Positions 53,628 to 62,210 of a DNA stretch of 64,000 nucleotides are shown here, one piece after another (the first letter of the stretch is position 1; the number at the start of each line of letters is the position of its first letter). The stretch is taken from NCBI GenBank assembly GCA_964636965.1, contig CAZWST010000002.1, positions 1-64,000 on the forward strand, in the 5' to 3' direction. The notes under the pieces are model-generated. The model worked only from the letters and a program-made list of their open reading frames with translations. It ran no database searches and had not been told where the DNA came from. Position numbers and translations under genes: made by a program. Source of the stretch: CAG-582 sp964636965 (GTDB lineage Bacteria > Bacillota_I > Bacilli_A > RF39 > UBA660).

Positions 53628-53701
53628 GGGTCTATAGCCAAGTGGTAAGGCATGGGACTGCAACTCCCTGATCGTTGGTTCAAATCCGACTAGGCCCTCC
53701 A
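53628..53701 (+). tRNA. tRNA-Cys (GCA anticodon)
   Basis: 74 bases including an encoded CCA. Acceptor GGGTCTA/TAGGCCC, D-arm GCC...GGC, anticodon loop CTGCAAC with GCA (Cys), T-arm GTTGG TTCAAAT CCGAC. Discriminator base U73 before CCA, typical for tRNA-Cys. The first anticodon-stem pair is a U-U mismatch. Confidence 0.95.
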
Positions 53702-53710
53702 AATAAAAAT

Positions 53711-53733
53711 TCGCCCGTTTTATGGGCTTTTTT
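53711..53733 (+). terminator. Terminator of tRNA-Cys
   Basis: GCCC/GGGC stem with a seven-base loop and six T, ten bases after the tRNA. Confidence 0.87.
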
Positions 53734-53810
53734 ATTTCTTAAAAAGTTAAAAAACAAACAATAATTGAGACTTAAACTATTTGTCCAATAATATATGACT
53801 GTTGGTAGAG

Positions 53811-54407
53811 TTATTGTGTAACTCCTTTATAAAAGTCTTTTATTTTAATATTTATTATTTTTATTTTTCCATAATGTATAGTATATTTATTGTTTTCCAT
53901 CTGTCCTCTTGTATAGATACTATATCCTAGTCCAATAAATTTTTTTTCAATATAAGCAGCATTGTCATTTTGAATTTTATTAGATTTAGTTGTAATTGAA
54001 AATATAGGTTCTGAAAAATATTTAGTAACACAAATATAATCAATTACATAAAAAGATATCCAAGCAATAAAAATACACAATATAACTTTTATCCATTTTG
54101 GAATTGTAAATTTTTTTTGAAATATTGATTTTGATTTTCTTAGTGTTTCAACTACTATTTCATTTTCACTCAAAATGTTTTTTGAATTAATATCAGTATT
54201 CCGTTCTCCTTTAAGTAGTTCTAAAACTGATATAGAAAATAATTCTGCTATGGGAATCAATAACTCTATGTCAGGAAAACTTAGACCACGCTCCCATTTA
54301 CTAACTGCTTTGTCGGTTACATAAATCTTATCGGCGAATTCCTGTTGTGTCCATCCTTTTTCTTTTCTTAATTGAAGAATAAGACTACCGAATTTTTTAT
54401 TATCCAT
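53811..54407 (-). CDS. XRE-family regulator with C-terminal membrane anchor
   Basis: 198 residues. HTH at about 5-62 (LRKEKGWTQQEFADKIYVTDKAVSKWERG), a linker, one membrane helix (about 103-123; WIKVILCIFIAWISFYVIDYI), and a small extracytoplasmic tail. Membrane-tethered XRE proteins are common in Firmicutes; signals reach them through the tail. GAAAGGAAT precedes ATG at 54407. The gene lies beside tRNA-Cys and a decayed coding scrap, in what looks like a variable locus. Confidence 0.88.
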   Translation of the reverse strand: MDNKKFGSLILQLRKEKGWTQQEFADKIYVTDKAVSKWERGLSFPDIELLIPIAELFSISVLELLKGERNTDINSKNILSENEIVVETLRKSKSIFQKKFTIPKWIKVILCIFIAWISFYVIDYICVTKYFSEPIFSITTKSNKIQNDNAAYIEKKFIGLGYSIYTRGQMENNKYTIHYGKIKIINIKIKDFYKGVTQ

Positions 54408-54483
54408 AAATTCATTCCTTTCTTTAAATTTATTATACTATATAAACAACAAAAAATTTCTCTACTTTCAGTTTATTTTATAA

Positions 54484-54570
54484 AATAAGAATGACGATGA
54501 TATAGACGATAATGAAGAAAGTCAAAATGTTAAAATTGAATCATTAAAGAAGTTTAGCAAAAATGAATAA
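54484..54570 (+). pseudogene. Possible decayed 3' coding scrap
   Basis: 28 codons open from an upstream stop (54481-54483) to TAA at 54568-54570, with no start. The acidic-then-basic peptide (DDDIDDNEESQNVK then IESLKKFSKNE) looks like a natural C-terminus. It could be a remnant of a gene lost from this locus. Chance is a fair alternative given the length. Confidence 0.25.
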
Positions 54571-54683
54571 ATTAAAATTCTAAAAGAAAAGTATATTTCA
54601 ATACAAAGGTTTTAATTTTCTTGAATAAAATTTAATTCAATATGCCAAGAATTATGATAAAATATTATTAGATTGGTGATTTT

Positions 54684-55208
54684 ATGGAACTTATAGATAT
54701 TGTAGATAAAAATGGAATTCCAACTGGTGAAGTAATGGATAAAGATGATGTTCATAACAAAAATTTTTTACATAACGAAATTGGAGTATTTATAATAAAT
54801 AATAATGGAGAGATTTTATTAGAGAAAAGAAGTCCTAACAAAAGATATAGTCCAAACAAATGGGGATTATGTGCTGGACATGTTGATACGGGTGAAACAT
54901 TAATAGAAGCAGCTATTAGAGAAATACATGAGGAAATTGGAATTGATGTTTTAGAAAGTGATCTAACACCTTTTGGAAACTTTGAAACATTTATAGACGA
55001 TACTAACTCACATTTAACTCATTTTTATTATCTAAAATGTAATAAAAAAGCTTCCGAGTTTATTACCCAAAAAGAAGAATTAACCGAAGTTAAATGGTTT
55101 AAAATAGATGATATTATAAACATGATAAACAATAATGATACATCAACTGTATTTACTTCATCCCGTTTAAACTTATTTGAAGAATTAAAAAATATCACTT
55201 TAAAATAG
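54684..55208 (+). CDS. Nudix hydrolase (YfcD/IDI-like)
   Basis: 174 residues. Nudix box GHVDTGETLIEAAIREIHEEIGI (about 72-94), preceded by WGLCAGHVDTG. The N-terminal ELIDIVDKNGIPTGEVMDKD and LLEKRSPNKRYSPNKWGLC resemble the YfcD branch related to isopentenyl-diphosphate isomerase. Substrate unknown. TTGGTGA precedes ATG at 54684. Confidence 0.9.
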   Translation: MELIDIVDKNGIPTGEVMDKDDVHNKNFLHNEIGVFIINNNGEILLEKRSPNKRYSPNKWGLCAGHVDTGETLIEAAIREIHEEIGIDVLESDLTPFGNFETFIDDTNSHLTHFYYLKCNKKASEFITQKEELTEVKWFKIDDIINMINNNDTSTVFTSSRLNLFEELKNITLK

Positions 55209-55222
55209 AAGTGATATTTTTT
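55187..55222. terminator. Bidirectional terminator
   Basis: AAAATATCACTT/AAGTGATATTTT stem between the convergent Nudix and membrane-protein genes, with flanking A and T runs. Confidence 0.87.
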
Positions 55223-56831
55223 ATGTTAAACTCTTATTTAATAAAGGTACTTCAAACTTATTATCTCTAAATTCAAATAGTAATGATATGGAAGATGCAT
55301 TAACTAAATTTCTATCCATCGTGATAAATATCTTACCTTCAACATCACTATTGGCAACAACATTAGCTTTAATGCTATAGTCCCTATTAAATACTTTATA
55401 TTTTACAGTACAATAATTTTCAAATATTTTATTATAAGTATTAAATGTTTTAGTAAATTTAGCATCATCATACATTGTTCCCTTATAATCAATTACTAGC
55501 ATAGTTTCGCTATTGGATCTAACAGGTCTAATCACATTTGATAAAGGATTACAGGCATTTAAACTTTTACAAACAATATATCTATTATCAAATGAATCAA
55601 GAATAGAATATCCTGTAATAGTTAAATTGAAAGGATTTTGCGATACAACATTTGTATTAATTGTTTCATTTATATTAGTTTTAATTAACGTTGAATCCTT
55701 ATCAACTTCTGTCGTACTCACATCAAATTTTCTATATTTTGTTAAAACCTTACTTCCTGATGTATCAAGTCCATATTGAACTCGTAATGCAAAGTTTCTA
55801 GTATTCGTACTTCTTGGAATTTCAAAAGCAATTGTTGCGTCTTTACTTACCTGTGGAAAAAGCAAATCGCCTTCATTATATGGAGATCCAAAATCATAAA
55901 ACTTTTGATTTCGCGTTAATACCGGATAATAAACAAGACTCCCGTTAGCTAATGTAATATTATCCAAATTTAAAGTTTTATTCTCAGTAGTGTTATTATA
56001 TAAAGTCAAATCAACTACAACATATTTATAAATATCACTTAGTTCTATTCCATTAAAATCCTTAGTAGTCACATAACTATCTCTTACTGTATAAGCTATT
56101 CCATCAATTATATTTGTTTCTTCCTTTGAAGTTTTCTTTAAATAAGTATTGTAATAATATACTCCGTATCCTGCAAAAAATAATAAGACGCCGCAAGCAA
56201 AAATACTAATACTAAATTTATTTTCAAGCACATAATATTTAAGTTCCCTTATCGTCCTTCTAATAAATCTAAAATATTTATAATTATTTTGCCCTATTAA
56301 TACTTCAAATTCTGCAGAATCAACATCAGCAATCTCTAACTCCTCAACATCTTTACTAAAATTAAATTGTTTTAAATTAAATCCAATACCTCGAATAAAA
56401 CAAATCCCCATTAAAAAATAATTGGGAAGTAAACATATTGTTGATATATCTCTACCTAATATTAATTTATCAGACTCAACAACATTCTCTTGTAAAACTC
56501 CAAGTAGATTAAATTCATAGTAGAATAAAAATATTTGAACTATTCCATAAATAATTAAAAATAAATATAACTTAGTTGGTTTTTTCTTTTCCCTTAGTAA
56601 CCAAAACACTACTCCTGAAAGAAATAAAAAAATTAACAAAATATAATATACACTTTTATTTATGTAAGCATCAGCACCAGCATAAATAAAAGTACTACTA
56701 GCTTGAAGAGATGCAAATAATTTATTTATATCTCTTGCTATCATTAAAAGGTAAGCTAAACAAGCAAGCATCATTAAATGAATTAATCTAAAATGCTTAA
56801 TAATAAACGCATAAGGTTTTTTTAAAATCAT
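55221..56831 (-). CDS. Membrane protein with large exported domain
   Basis: 536 residues. About four N-terminal membrane helices (roughly 15-30, 58-78, 88-108, 130-150), a cytosolic stretch (about 150-200), a fifth helix (about 208-228; ISIFACGVLLFFAGYGVYY), and a beta-rich exported domain of about 300 residues. The first exported part (VRDSYVTTKDFNG...YKYVVVDLTLYNNT) resembles DUF4352-type Ig-like folds; the rest is unrecognised. A Cys pair is seen in CKSLNACN. AGGGAGGTG precedes ATG. It is the last gene of an envelope-looking block. Confidence 0.68.
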   Translation of the reverse strand: MILKKPYAFIIKHFRLIHLMMLACLAYLLMIARDINKLFASLQASSTFIYAGADAYINKSVYYILLIFLFLSGVVFWLLREKKKPTKLYLFLIIYGIVQIFLFYYEFNLLGVLQENVVESDKLILGRDISTICLLPNYFLMGICFIRGIGFNLKQFNFSKDVEELEIADVDSAEFEVLIGQNNYKYFRFIRRTIRELKYYVLENKFSISIFACGVLLFFAGYGVYYYNTYLKKTSKEETNIIDGIAYTVRDSYVTTKDFNGIELSDIYKYVVVDLTLYNNTTENKTLNLDNITLANGSLVYYPVLTRNQKFYDFGSPYNEGDLLFPQVSKDATIAFEIPRSTNTRNFALRVQYGLDTSGSKVLTKYRKFDVSTTEVDKDSTLIKTNINETINTNVVSQNPFNLTITGYSILDSFDNRYIVCKSLNACNPLSNVIRPVRSNSETMLVIDYKGTMYDDAKFTKTFNTYNKIFENYCTVKYKVFNRDYSIKANVVANSDVEGKIFITMDRNLVNASSISLLFEFRDNKFEVPLLNKSLT

Positions 56832-56897
56832 TAAATGACACCTCCCTATTATTCACATAAATTATAACATAAAAAAAAGAAAAAATATATTACTACA

Positions 56898-57221
56898 TTA
56901 ATTCTTTTTATTTACGAGCATCTGTCCTTCAAGCAAATAAATTGTCTTATTATCATCTAATAATTTTTTAGTTGATACATTAAATGTCTTACTTACCATA
57001 TCAATAGTATCACCATCTTTAGTTATATAATAACTATAGCTTTTATTAGGAACTAATAATACTTGTCCAGGATATATATAATCATTTAGATCAAGCCCAT
57101 TTAAACTAGCTAATAAATTTGGATTAATATTATACTTTTTACTTATTTGGTAAAGATTATCTCCTTTATCAATTGTATAATAATCAAAGTAGGTTTCTTT
57201 ATTTAAATCTCTAAAATACAT
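56898..57221 (-). CDS. Small double-LysM protein
   Basis: 107 residues: two LysM repeats, YTIDKGDNLYQISKKYNI and YYITKDGDTIDMVSKTFNV, with no signal peptide. LysM binds N-acetylglucosamine polymers such as peptidoglycan. Signal-less LysM proteins of this size are often spore-coat or cortex proteins (SafA/YaaH type), made in the mother cell. With gerQ in the window this is a plausible role, but it is inference. ATG at 57221 has TAGGAG eight bases upstream. Confidence 0.82.
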   Translation of the reverse strand: MYFRDLNKETYFDYYTIDKGDNLYQISKKYNINPNLLASLNGLDLNDYIYPGQVLLVPNKSYSYYITKDGDTIDMVSKTFNVSTKKLLDDNKTIYLLEGQMLVNKKN

Positions 57222-57268
57222 ACACTTCACTCCTACTATAGAGTATGTATTTTTGACTAATATGTTAA

Positions 57269-58342
57269 TTAAAAAATAAATATTTTATTGCTAAATGAGA
57301 AATTCCATTCAAAATAACTTAATAATTTAGTCTTACCAGAATTAGTATTATATTTATATAAAGTATCTCCCTTTAAATAAAAGGCATCACTTCCATTAAT
57401 TAATACATAAGCACTAATATTATCATGATCAAATAAGATTTTTTTATTACTATTAATATAATTATAATAGACATTATTATCCTTAATAGAATAATTAACT
57501 AAATTAGTGTGTTCAAAATTAGTATTATTATATACTAGTTTATTTATACCAATAAGATCCCATTTATCTTTATATATTAAAGCTGCCTCTGCATCACTTG
57601 TTGTATTTATAGTTTTCTTATCAATATTAATTTTATACTGAATTTTATTCTTTTTATCAAATAAATAAATATTGTTATCCATATCTCCCATAAAATATGA
57701 ATTAAAAGATATCTTGTCTTCAAAATTCCACTCAGAAATAGATTTATCTTCACTATTAAATATATAGAATTTACTAAACTCACGTGTTGCATCATAATCA
57801 CCAATAATTAAATATTTACCTAATTGATAAGATAAATTATTATCATACGACTCTTTTTTTAAAAAATTATATTTTTCATCACTAATTATATTAGTTAAAC
57901 CATATCCATTCCAAATATAGTAATTATAATCATCATTATAAATATTTATCTTATTTACAGTTTTAATTGGGGTACTTGCATCACTATTATCATTTAATAA
58001 AGAATACCCATCAACATACTTGCTACCATCACTACAGATATATTGAGTATTATAATCAAACACTTTTATACTTACACATTTATAATTATTCTTATCTTCT
58101 TCATTTAATTTATTAATGATTTTTCTTTTTTTAGAATATTTATGTTCAATAACAAAGTCATAAGAATATTTATCTTTTTCTAAAGTAAAATAGTAATTGC
58201 CTTCTTCTTTTACATATTTTTCATTAATATTAAATCCATTATATTCATAATTCACTTCATAATCTTTAGTCCTAAAAGAGAAGAATAAGAATAAAACTAT
58301 AAGTAGTATTACAAATACACAAAAACCGATTAATCTTTTCAT
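57269..58342 (-). CDS. Membrane-anchored exported protein of unknown function
   Basis: 357 residues. N-terminal membrane segment (about 4-23), then a beta-rich exterior domain of repeated strand-turn units with many Tyr, Asn, Asp and Lys (about 30-357). No enzymatic motif. The even spacing of short strands suggests a beta-propeller or beta-solenoid but no named fold was recognised. Cys in YKCVSIK and YICSDGS may form a disulfide. AGGAGG precedes ATG at 58342. Confidence 0.7.
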   Translation of the reverse strand: MKRLIGFCVFVILLIVLFLFFSFRTKDYEVNYEYNGFNINEKYVKEEGNYYFTLEKDKYSYDFVIEHKYSKKRKIINKLNEEDKNNYKCVSIKVFDYNTQYICSDGSKYVDGYSLLNDNSDASTPIKTVNKINIYNDDYNYYIWNGYGLTNIISDEKYNFLKKESYDNNLSYQLGKYLIIGDYDATREFSKFYIFNSEDKSISEWNFEDKISFNSYFMGDMDNNIYLFDKKNKIQYKINIDKKTINTTSDAEAALIYKDKWDLIGINKLVYNNTNFEHTNLVNYSIKDNNVYYNYINSNKKILFDHDNISAYVLINGSDAFYLKGDTLYKYNTNSGKTKLLSYFEWNFSFSNKIFIF

Positions 58343-58359
58343 AGTTACCTCCTACATAA

Positions 58360-58385
58360 GAAAAATGAATCCTATGATTCATTTT
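58360..58385 (-). terminator. Terminator after the bPH gene
   Basis: AAAATGAATC/GATTCATTTT stem with a four-base loop, at the stop codon, followed by a U run. Confidence 0.8.
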
Positions 58386-58824
58386 CTGGTGAATTATTAT
58401 ATTGTTTTTTTGCATCAGACATGAACATAGTAATAGAAGTTTCAATCTCTGGTAAACTATCCTTATCTAAATCTGAAACATATATTTTTTCTTTAACTGT
58501 GTCAATACATAAAGTCCCCCAGAAGATACCACAATCAACTTGCATATCATTATATAAATCAGGTGTAATAGACGAAAACTTATATCCTACTAAAAGTCTA
58601 TTTTGTGCAACTAAAATTCTCTTATTTGTAATAGCAAGAACCCCAGTATTAAAAAACGAAAATGGTTCTTGATCTAATTGTCCTGCAATTATAAAATCAA
58701 CAGATTCACCTGGATTTAAATGTTTATCAATTATTTCACAATGTTTTTTTAATCTAAACCAAGTAACACAATGGGGAAACTTAGCTTTAAATGCTTTTAA
58801 CTTTTCATAACAGCCTTCATTCAT
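58372..58824 (-). CDS. Bacterial PH-like domain protein
   Basis: 150 residues starting MNEGCYEKLKAFKAKFPHC. The core (LNPGESVDFIIAG, then GVLAITNKRILVAQN and FSSITPDLYNDMQ) matches the bacterial PH domain family (YokE/bPH_4-like). Soluble, probably a binding scaffold. Four Cys are present, three of them in the first 40 residues. ATG at 58824 has AAGGAG, which overlaps the end of the upstream thioredoxin-like gene. Confidence 0.72.
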   Translation of the reverse strand: MNEGCYEKLKAFKAKFPHCVTWFRLKKHCEIIDKHLNPGESVDFIIAGQLDQEPFSFFNTGVLAITNKRILVAQNRLLVGYKFSSITPDLYNDMQVDCGIFWGTLCIDTVKEKIYVSDLDKDSLPEIETSITMFMSDAKKQYNNSPENES

Positions 58825-58828
58825 AATT

Positions 58829-59632
58829 CTACTCCTTAACAATTTTATATTGTTTTAACATATCCAAAACATTATCCTCTGTAACATAGCCTTTTATACA
58901 ATCTACAAACTTTCCTTCTTTTGTAATAATTGTCATAGGTTTAGGAAATGATTTATTCATACTTGTTGAATATCCTGTAGTATTACATTTTGCAGGTATT
59001 TCAAAATCAAGTGCCATTATTTTTTCATATTCATCTTCGTCATATTCATCACGATTAAAATAATAAATATTCAAATTCTTTTCTTTTGCAATTTTATTAA
59101 TGATTAATAAATATAAATCACAATAAGTACAATCTTTTTTACCAAATACAGCAACAGTGTAATCTTTGCTATTAACTTTCTTAATATATTGATCAGCTGT
59201 TGATAAAGTTTGATAAGCTCTTTCGCTCTCAGGAATAATGTTGTATAAATGTTTTTCTATTAATTCGATAATTTTATTATCATCACTTGCATCAACTACC
59301 TCAACAGGTTCTCCATTCATAAATAGAATAAATACATTATCAGTTGAGGAAGATAATTCATAATCATCTAACAGACTATTAATATCAGATAAAGTCATTT
59401 CAGTTACATAACCCTGAATACGATATTCCTTATTATAAGATTTCATCTTTTTTCTAATAGATGGAGTTAATTTTTTTGTATAAAGTAACGAAGCTCCAGA
59501 TTTATCTATTTCTGATAAAACATTTTTATTTTCAATTTCAATAATAGTAAAAGCTTTTTTAGATATTAAAAGTACAAGTAAAAGTACAACTATAATGGCA
59601 AATGTAACAATTAATAATACGTTCTTTTTCAC
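58829..59632 (-). CDS. Membrane-anchored thioredoxin-like protein
   Basis: 267 residues. N-terminal membrane segment (about 5-24), an exported linker domain (about 30-150), and a thioredoxin-like domain with GKKDCTYCDLY (Cys168, Cys171; CxxC) at about 155-265. It is likely tethered on the outer face, handling disulfides of exported proteins. The start is GTG at 59632 with AAAGGAGG six bases upstream, a strong site. trxB lies 48 bases upstream on the same strand, a natural electron source only if electrons cross the membrane, which the window does not explain. Confidence 0.82.
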   Translation of the reverse strand: MKKNVLLIVTFAIIVVLLLVLLISKKAFTIIEIENKNVLSEIDKSGASLLYTKKLTPSIRKKMKSYNKEYRIQGYVTEMTLSDINSLLDDYELSSSTDNVFILFMNGEPVEVVDASDDNKIIELIEKHLYNIIPESERAYQTLSTADQYIKKVNSKDYTVAVFGKKDCTYCDLYLLIINKIAKEKNLNIYYFNRDEYDEDEYEKIMALDFEIPAKCNTTGYSTSMNKSFPKPMTIITKEGKFVDCIKGYVTEDNVLDMLKQYKIVKE

Positions 59633-59666
59633 GATGTTCCTCCTTTAATTATTTTATAATAATTAT

Positions 59667-59688
59667 ACAAAAATAGCAATTAACTATT
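59667..59688 (-). terminator. Weak terminator after trxB
   Basis: AATAG/CTATT stem with a seven-base loop and five U, overlapping the end of trxB. Read-through into the thioredoxin-like gene is likely. Confidence 0.45.
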
Positions 59689-60555
59689 AATATAATTAAT
59701 ACAGTTTGTAGCAGCTAATACTCCATCACTAGATGCCGTAATAAGCTGACGCACATTTTTTTCTCTAATATCTCCTGCAACAAATATATTTGGCACATTA
59801 GTTTTTGTATCACTACTAATAACAAAACCAGATTCATCACACTCAATTATGTCATCCAAATATTTACTTTCAGGTATTAATCCAATTGCAACAAATAAAC
59901 CAGATACATCTAATTTATCTCCATTATCAAGCTCAATAGATGAAAGTGTATTTTCACCAAAAAGTTTATTTATATTTCTGTTTAATACTAATTCTATGTT
60001 TGATTTACTTTTAACTTTTTCCAAAGTATGAGCACTACCTCTAAAATCACTTCTTCTATGAATTAAATAAACTTTATTTGCAATATTTGATAAATAAAGT
60101 GCATCTTCTAAAGCTGTATTACCTCCACCTACAACGGCTACATCTTTATTCCTAAAAAAAGCTCCATCACAAGTAGCACAAAATGAAACACCAGAACCTA
60201 TAAAATATTCTTCTATTCCTAAAGTTCTTCTTGAAAGTCCACTAGCAATTATTGCAGTTTTAAAACCATATTCACTATGACTAGTTGTAACCTTATCTCT
60301 ATCTAGCTTAACTGCTTCATCATCAACAATTTCTACTCCTAAATCAATAACTTGTGATTTAATATTTTCAATTAAATCATAACCACTAATAGATTTAAAC
60401 CCCGGATAATTTTCAACATTAAGAGAATTTACAATTTGGCCACCAACTTGACCTTTTTCAATTATTAAAGTGTTTAGTCCAGCACGAGCAGTATAAATTG
60501 CTGCAGTAAGCCCTGCAATACCTCCACCTATAATTACACAATCATAAGTATTCAT
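59680..60555 (-). CDS. trxB: Thioredoxin reductase
   Basis: 291 residues. NADPH-FAD flavoprotein that reduces thioredoxin. FAD motif GGGIAG (about 10-15), redox pair CATC (Cys126, Cys129), NADPH motif VVGGGNTALEDA, and C-terminal FVAGDIREKNVRQLITASSDG. Shorter than the usual 305-320 but complete. ATG at 60555 is chosen because AGGTG is five bases upstream. Confidence 0.95.
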   Translation of the reverse strand: MNTYDCVIIGGGIAGLTAAIYTARAGLNTLIIEKGQVGGQIVNSLNVENYPGFKSISGYDLIENIKSQVIDLGVEIVDDEAVKLDRDKVTTSHSEYGFKTAIIASGLSRRTLGIEEYFIGSGVSFCATCDGAFFRNKDVAVVGGGNTALEDALYLSNIANKVYLIHRRSDFRGSAHTLEKVKSKSNIELVLNRNINKLFGENTLSSIELDNGDKLDVSGLFVAIGLIPESKYLDDIIECDESGFVISSDTKTNVPNIFVAGDIREKNVRQLITASSDGVLAATNCINYINS

Positions 60556-60622
60556 ATCATCACCTAAATTCATTATATCATTATTCTGTGAAAATCTTTA
60601 GAAAACTATCAAGATTTAATTG

Positions 60623-61240
60623 TTAATAATTTCTTAAAGAAGCCCCAATAGTAAATTCATCATCTGGTATTATTCCCTCAATTGCTAGATGTTTTAACTT
60701 AACAACTTGTTCAACTGCAATATTTCTATATACACTATTACTAATTAATACGTCATAGGAAAATGCTGATTCATCGGGATAATCATAAATTAAATCCAAT
60801 CCAGAATTAATCTGTTTAAACATTCCCGATAACTTTTTAATATGAAATTGATTAGAAACGAGTAATATTTTTTTATCAATTAAATCTTTTTCTTTTAATA
60901 TCTGAATACAATTTATAACATTTTCTAGTGAATTTTTTGATTTGTTTTCAACAATGATATTATTAGTCACACCATTTTCTTTTAAAAATGAAGACATATA
61001 AACTGACTCATCAAAATCTCCTTTTTCGCCAACTCCACCAGATAATATAATCATACTAACTCTCTTACTTTTTAAAACATTTAATGCTTTTAATAATCTT
61101 TCATCCAATAACTGTTTTATATGGCAACCAAAAATTATCATTACATCTGCATAATCATAGTTAGTCTTTACTTCACTAAATAATACACTACGTATTATTT
61201 CATCAGTAATATTGTTTTCATCTAATTCACTTAATTTCAT
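60623..61240 (-). CDS. YdcF/SanA-like DUF218 protein
   Basis: 205 residues. DUF218 pattern: VMIIFGCHIKQLLDERLLKAL, IILSGGVGEKGDFDES, and LLVSNQFHIKKLSGMFKQ. The family (SanA/YdcF/ElyC) is tied to envelope integrity and binds nucleotides. The usual LGC/LGA start of the motif reads IFGCH here. No membrane segment, so the protein is cytosolic. AGGTGATC precedes ATG at 61240. Confidence 0.85.
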   Translation of the reverse strand: MKLSELDENNITDEIIRSVLFSEVKTNYDYADVMIIFGCHIKQLLDERLLKALNVLKSKRVSMIILSGGVGEKGDFDESVYMSSFLKENGVTNNIIVENKSKNSLENVINCIQILKEKDLIDKKILLVSNQFHIKKLSGMFKQINSGLDLIYDYPDESAFSYDVLISNSVYRNIAVEQVVKLKHLAIEGIIPDDEFTIGASLRNY

Positions 61241-61313
61241 AATGATCACCTAAATATATTATATCATAATGTTCAATTTGAATAAAAATGTTATAATAAT
61301 TTTAGGTGATTAT

Positions 61314-62198
61314 ATGAAAAGTTATAAAATAAGCTCATTAGAAAACTATATAAAAGATACAAGCATAGTTAATATAAGTAATTCATTTAAAATACGTATG
61401 AATAATGAAGAGCTTAATGATTATAATAATCATTTATATGACATAAGAATAAAAGCTATGAAAGAAAGAATAGATAAAATTAAATCTTTAGACATTAAAT
61501 ATCCATATAACTCCAATCCTACATTTTATCTTTATATAGTCCCAAAAGAAAATTTTAGAGAACTATTAGATTTCCCATCTTATATAAAATCTGAATGGGG
61601 AGGAAAACCTGTTAGAAGTTTTGATATAGACGGATTTAAAGATGCTTATGCTCAAAGTAATAATATACTTTTATGGAATCATCCTGTATCAATAAATGAA
61701 GATGCCAATAGTGTTCATGAACTTGCTCATTTAGTTCATGGAATGTTTTTTAATAATACAAAATTTTTATGTGAAGGATTTGCTGATGCAATAACATTTT
61801 ATATACTTGACTATGAAAAAGAAGTTGATGGATATAAAGAATTATTATTAAACATAAAAGAGGAAGATATTTTAAATGCTAATCAATTAATTGAAGCCGA
61901 AGATAATAATACATTTAATTCAATTCCTTTAGTTCCCAATAAATGGTGTTCATTTTCAAAATACTATATATCATCATACTTATTTGTACGATCTTGTATT
62001 GAGAAAATAGAAAAAGATAAAGGACTCACTAAAAAAGAGGCATTACAAGAATTACTAAATATTATGTACAATAATCATTCTATAAAACAATATCAAGTAT
62101 TTAGAATAGCTGATGAACTAAATATAGATAAAGATACACTTCTTAATAGTATAGAATTACAAATTAAAACACTTAACAAGATAAAAGGAACTAACTAA
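61314..62198 (+). CDS. HExxH metallopeptidase (gluzincin-like), function unknown
   Basis: 294 residues, no signal peptide. Zinc motif SVHELAHLVHGMFF (His135, Glu136, His139) followed by LCEGFADAITFY (Glu154), the HExxH...E layout of gluzincins. The N-terminal half (about 1-110) resembles DUF2268-like or similar small peptidases but was not identified. The substrate is unknown. ATG at 61314 has AGGTGA and is preferred over a start 15 codons upstream. Its stop codon overlaps that of the convergent transglutaminase-like gene. Confidence 0.78.
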   Translation: MKSYKISSLENYIKDTSIVNISNSFKIRMNNEELNDYNNHLYDIRIKAMKERIDKIKSLDIKYPYNSNPTFYLYIVPKENFRELLDFPSYIKSEWGGKPVRSFDIDGFKDAYAQSNNILLWNHPVSINEDANSVHELAHLVHGMFFNNTKFLCEGFADAITFYILDYEKEVDGYKELLLNIKEEDILNANQLIEAEDNNTFNSIPLVPNKWCSFSKYYISSYLFVRSCIEKIEKDKGLTKKEALQELLNIMYNNHSIKQYQVFRIADELNIDKDTLLNSIELQIKTLNKIKGTN

Positions 62199-62210
62199 GT
62201 AGTTCCTTTT
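62183..62210. terminator. Bidirectional terminator between convergent genes
   Basis: AAAAGGAACTA/TAGTTCCTTTT stem with a six-base loop at the overlapping stops. Confidence 0.85.
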
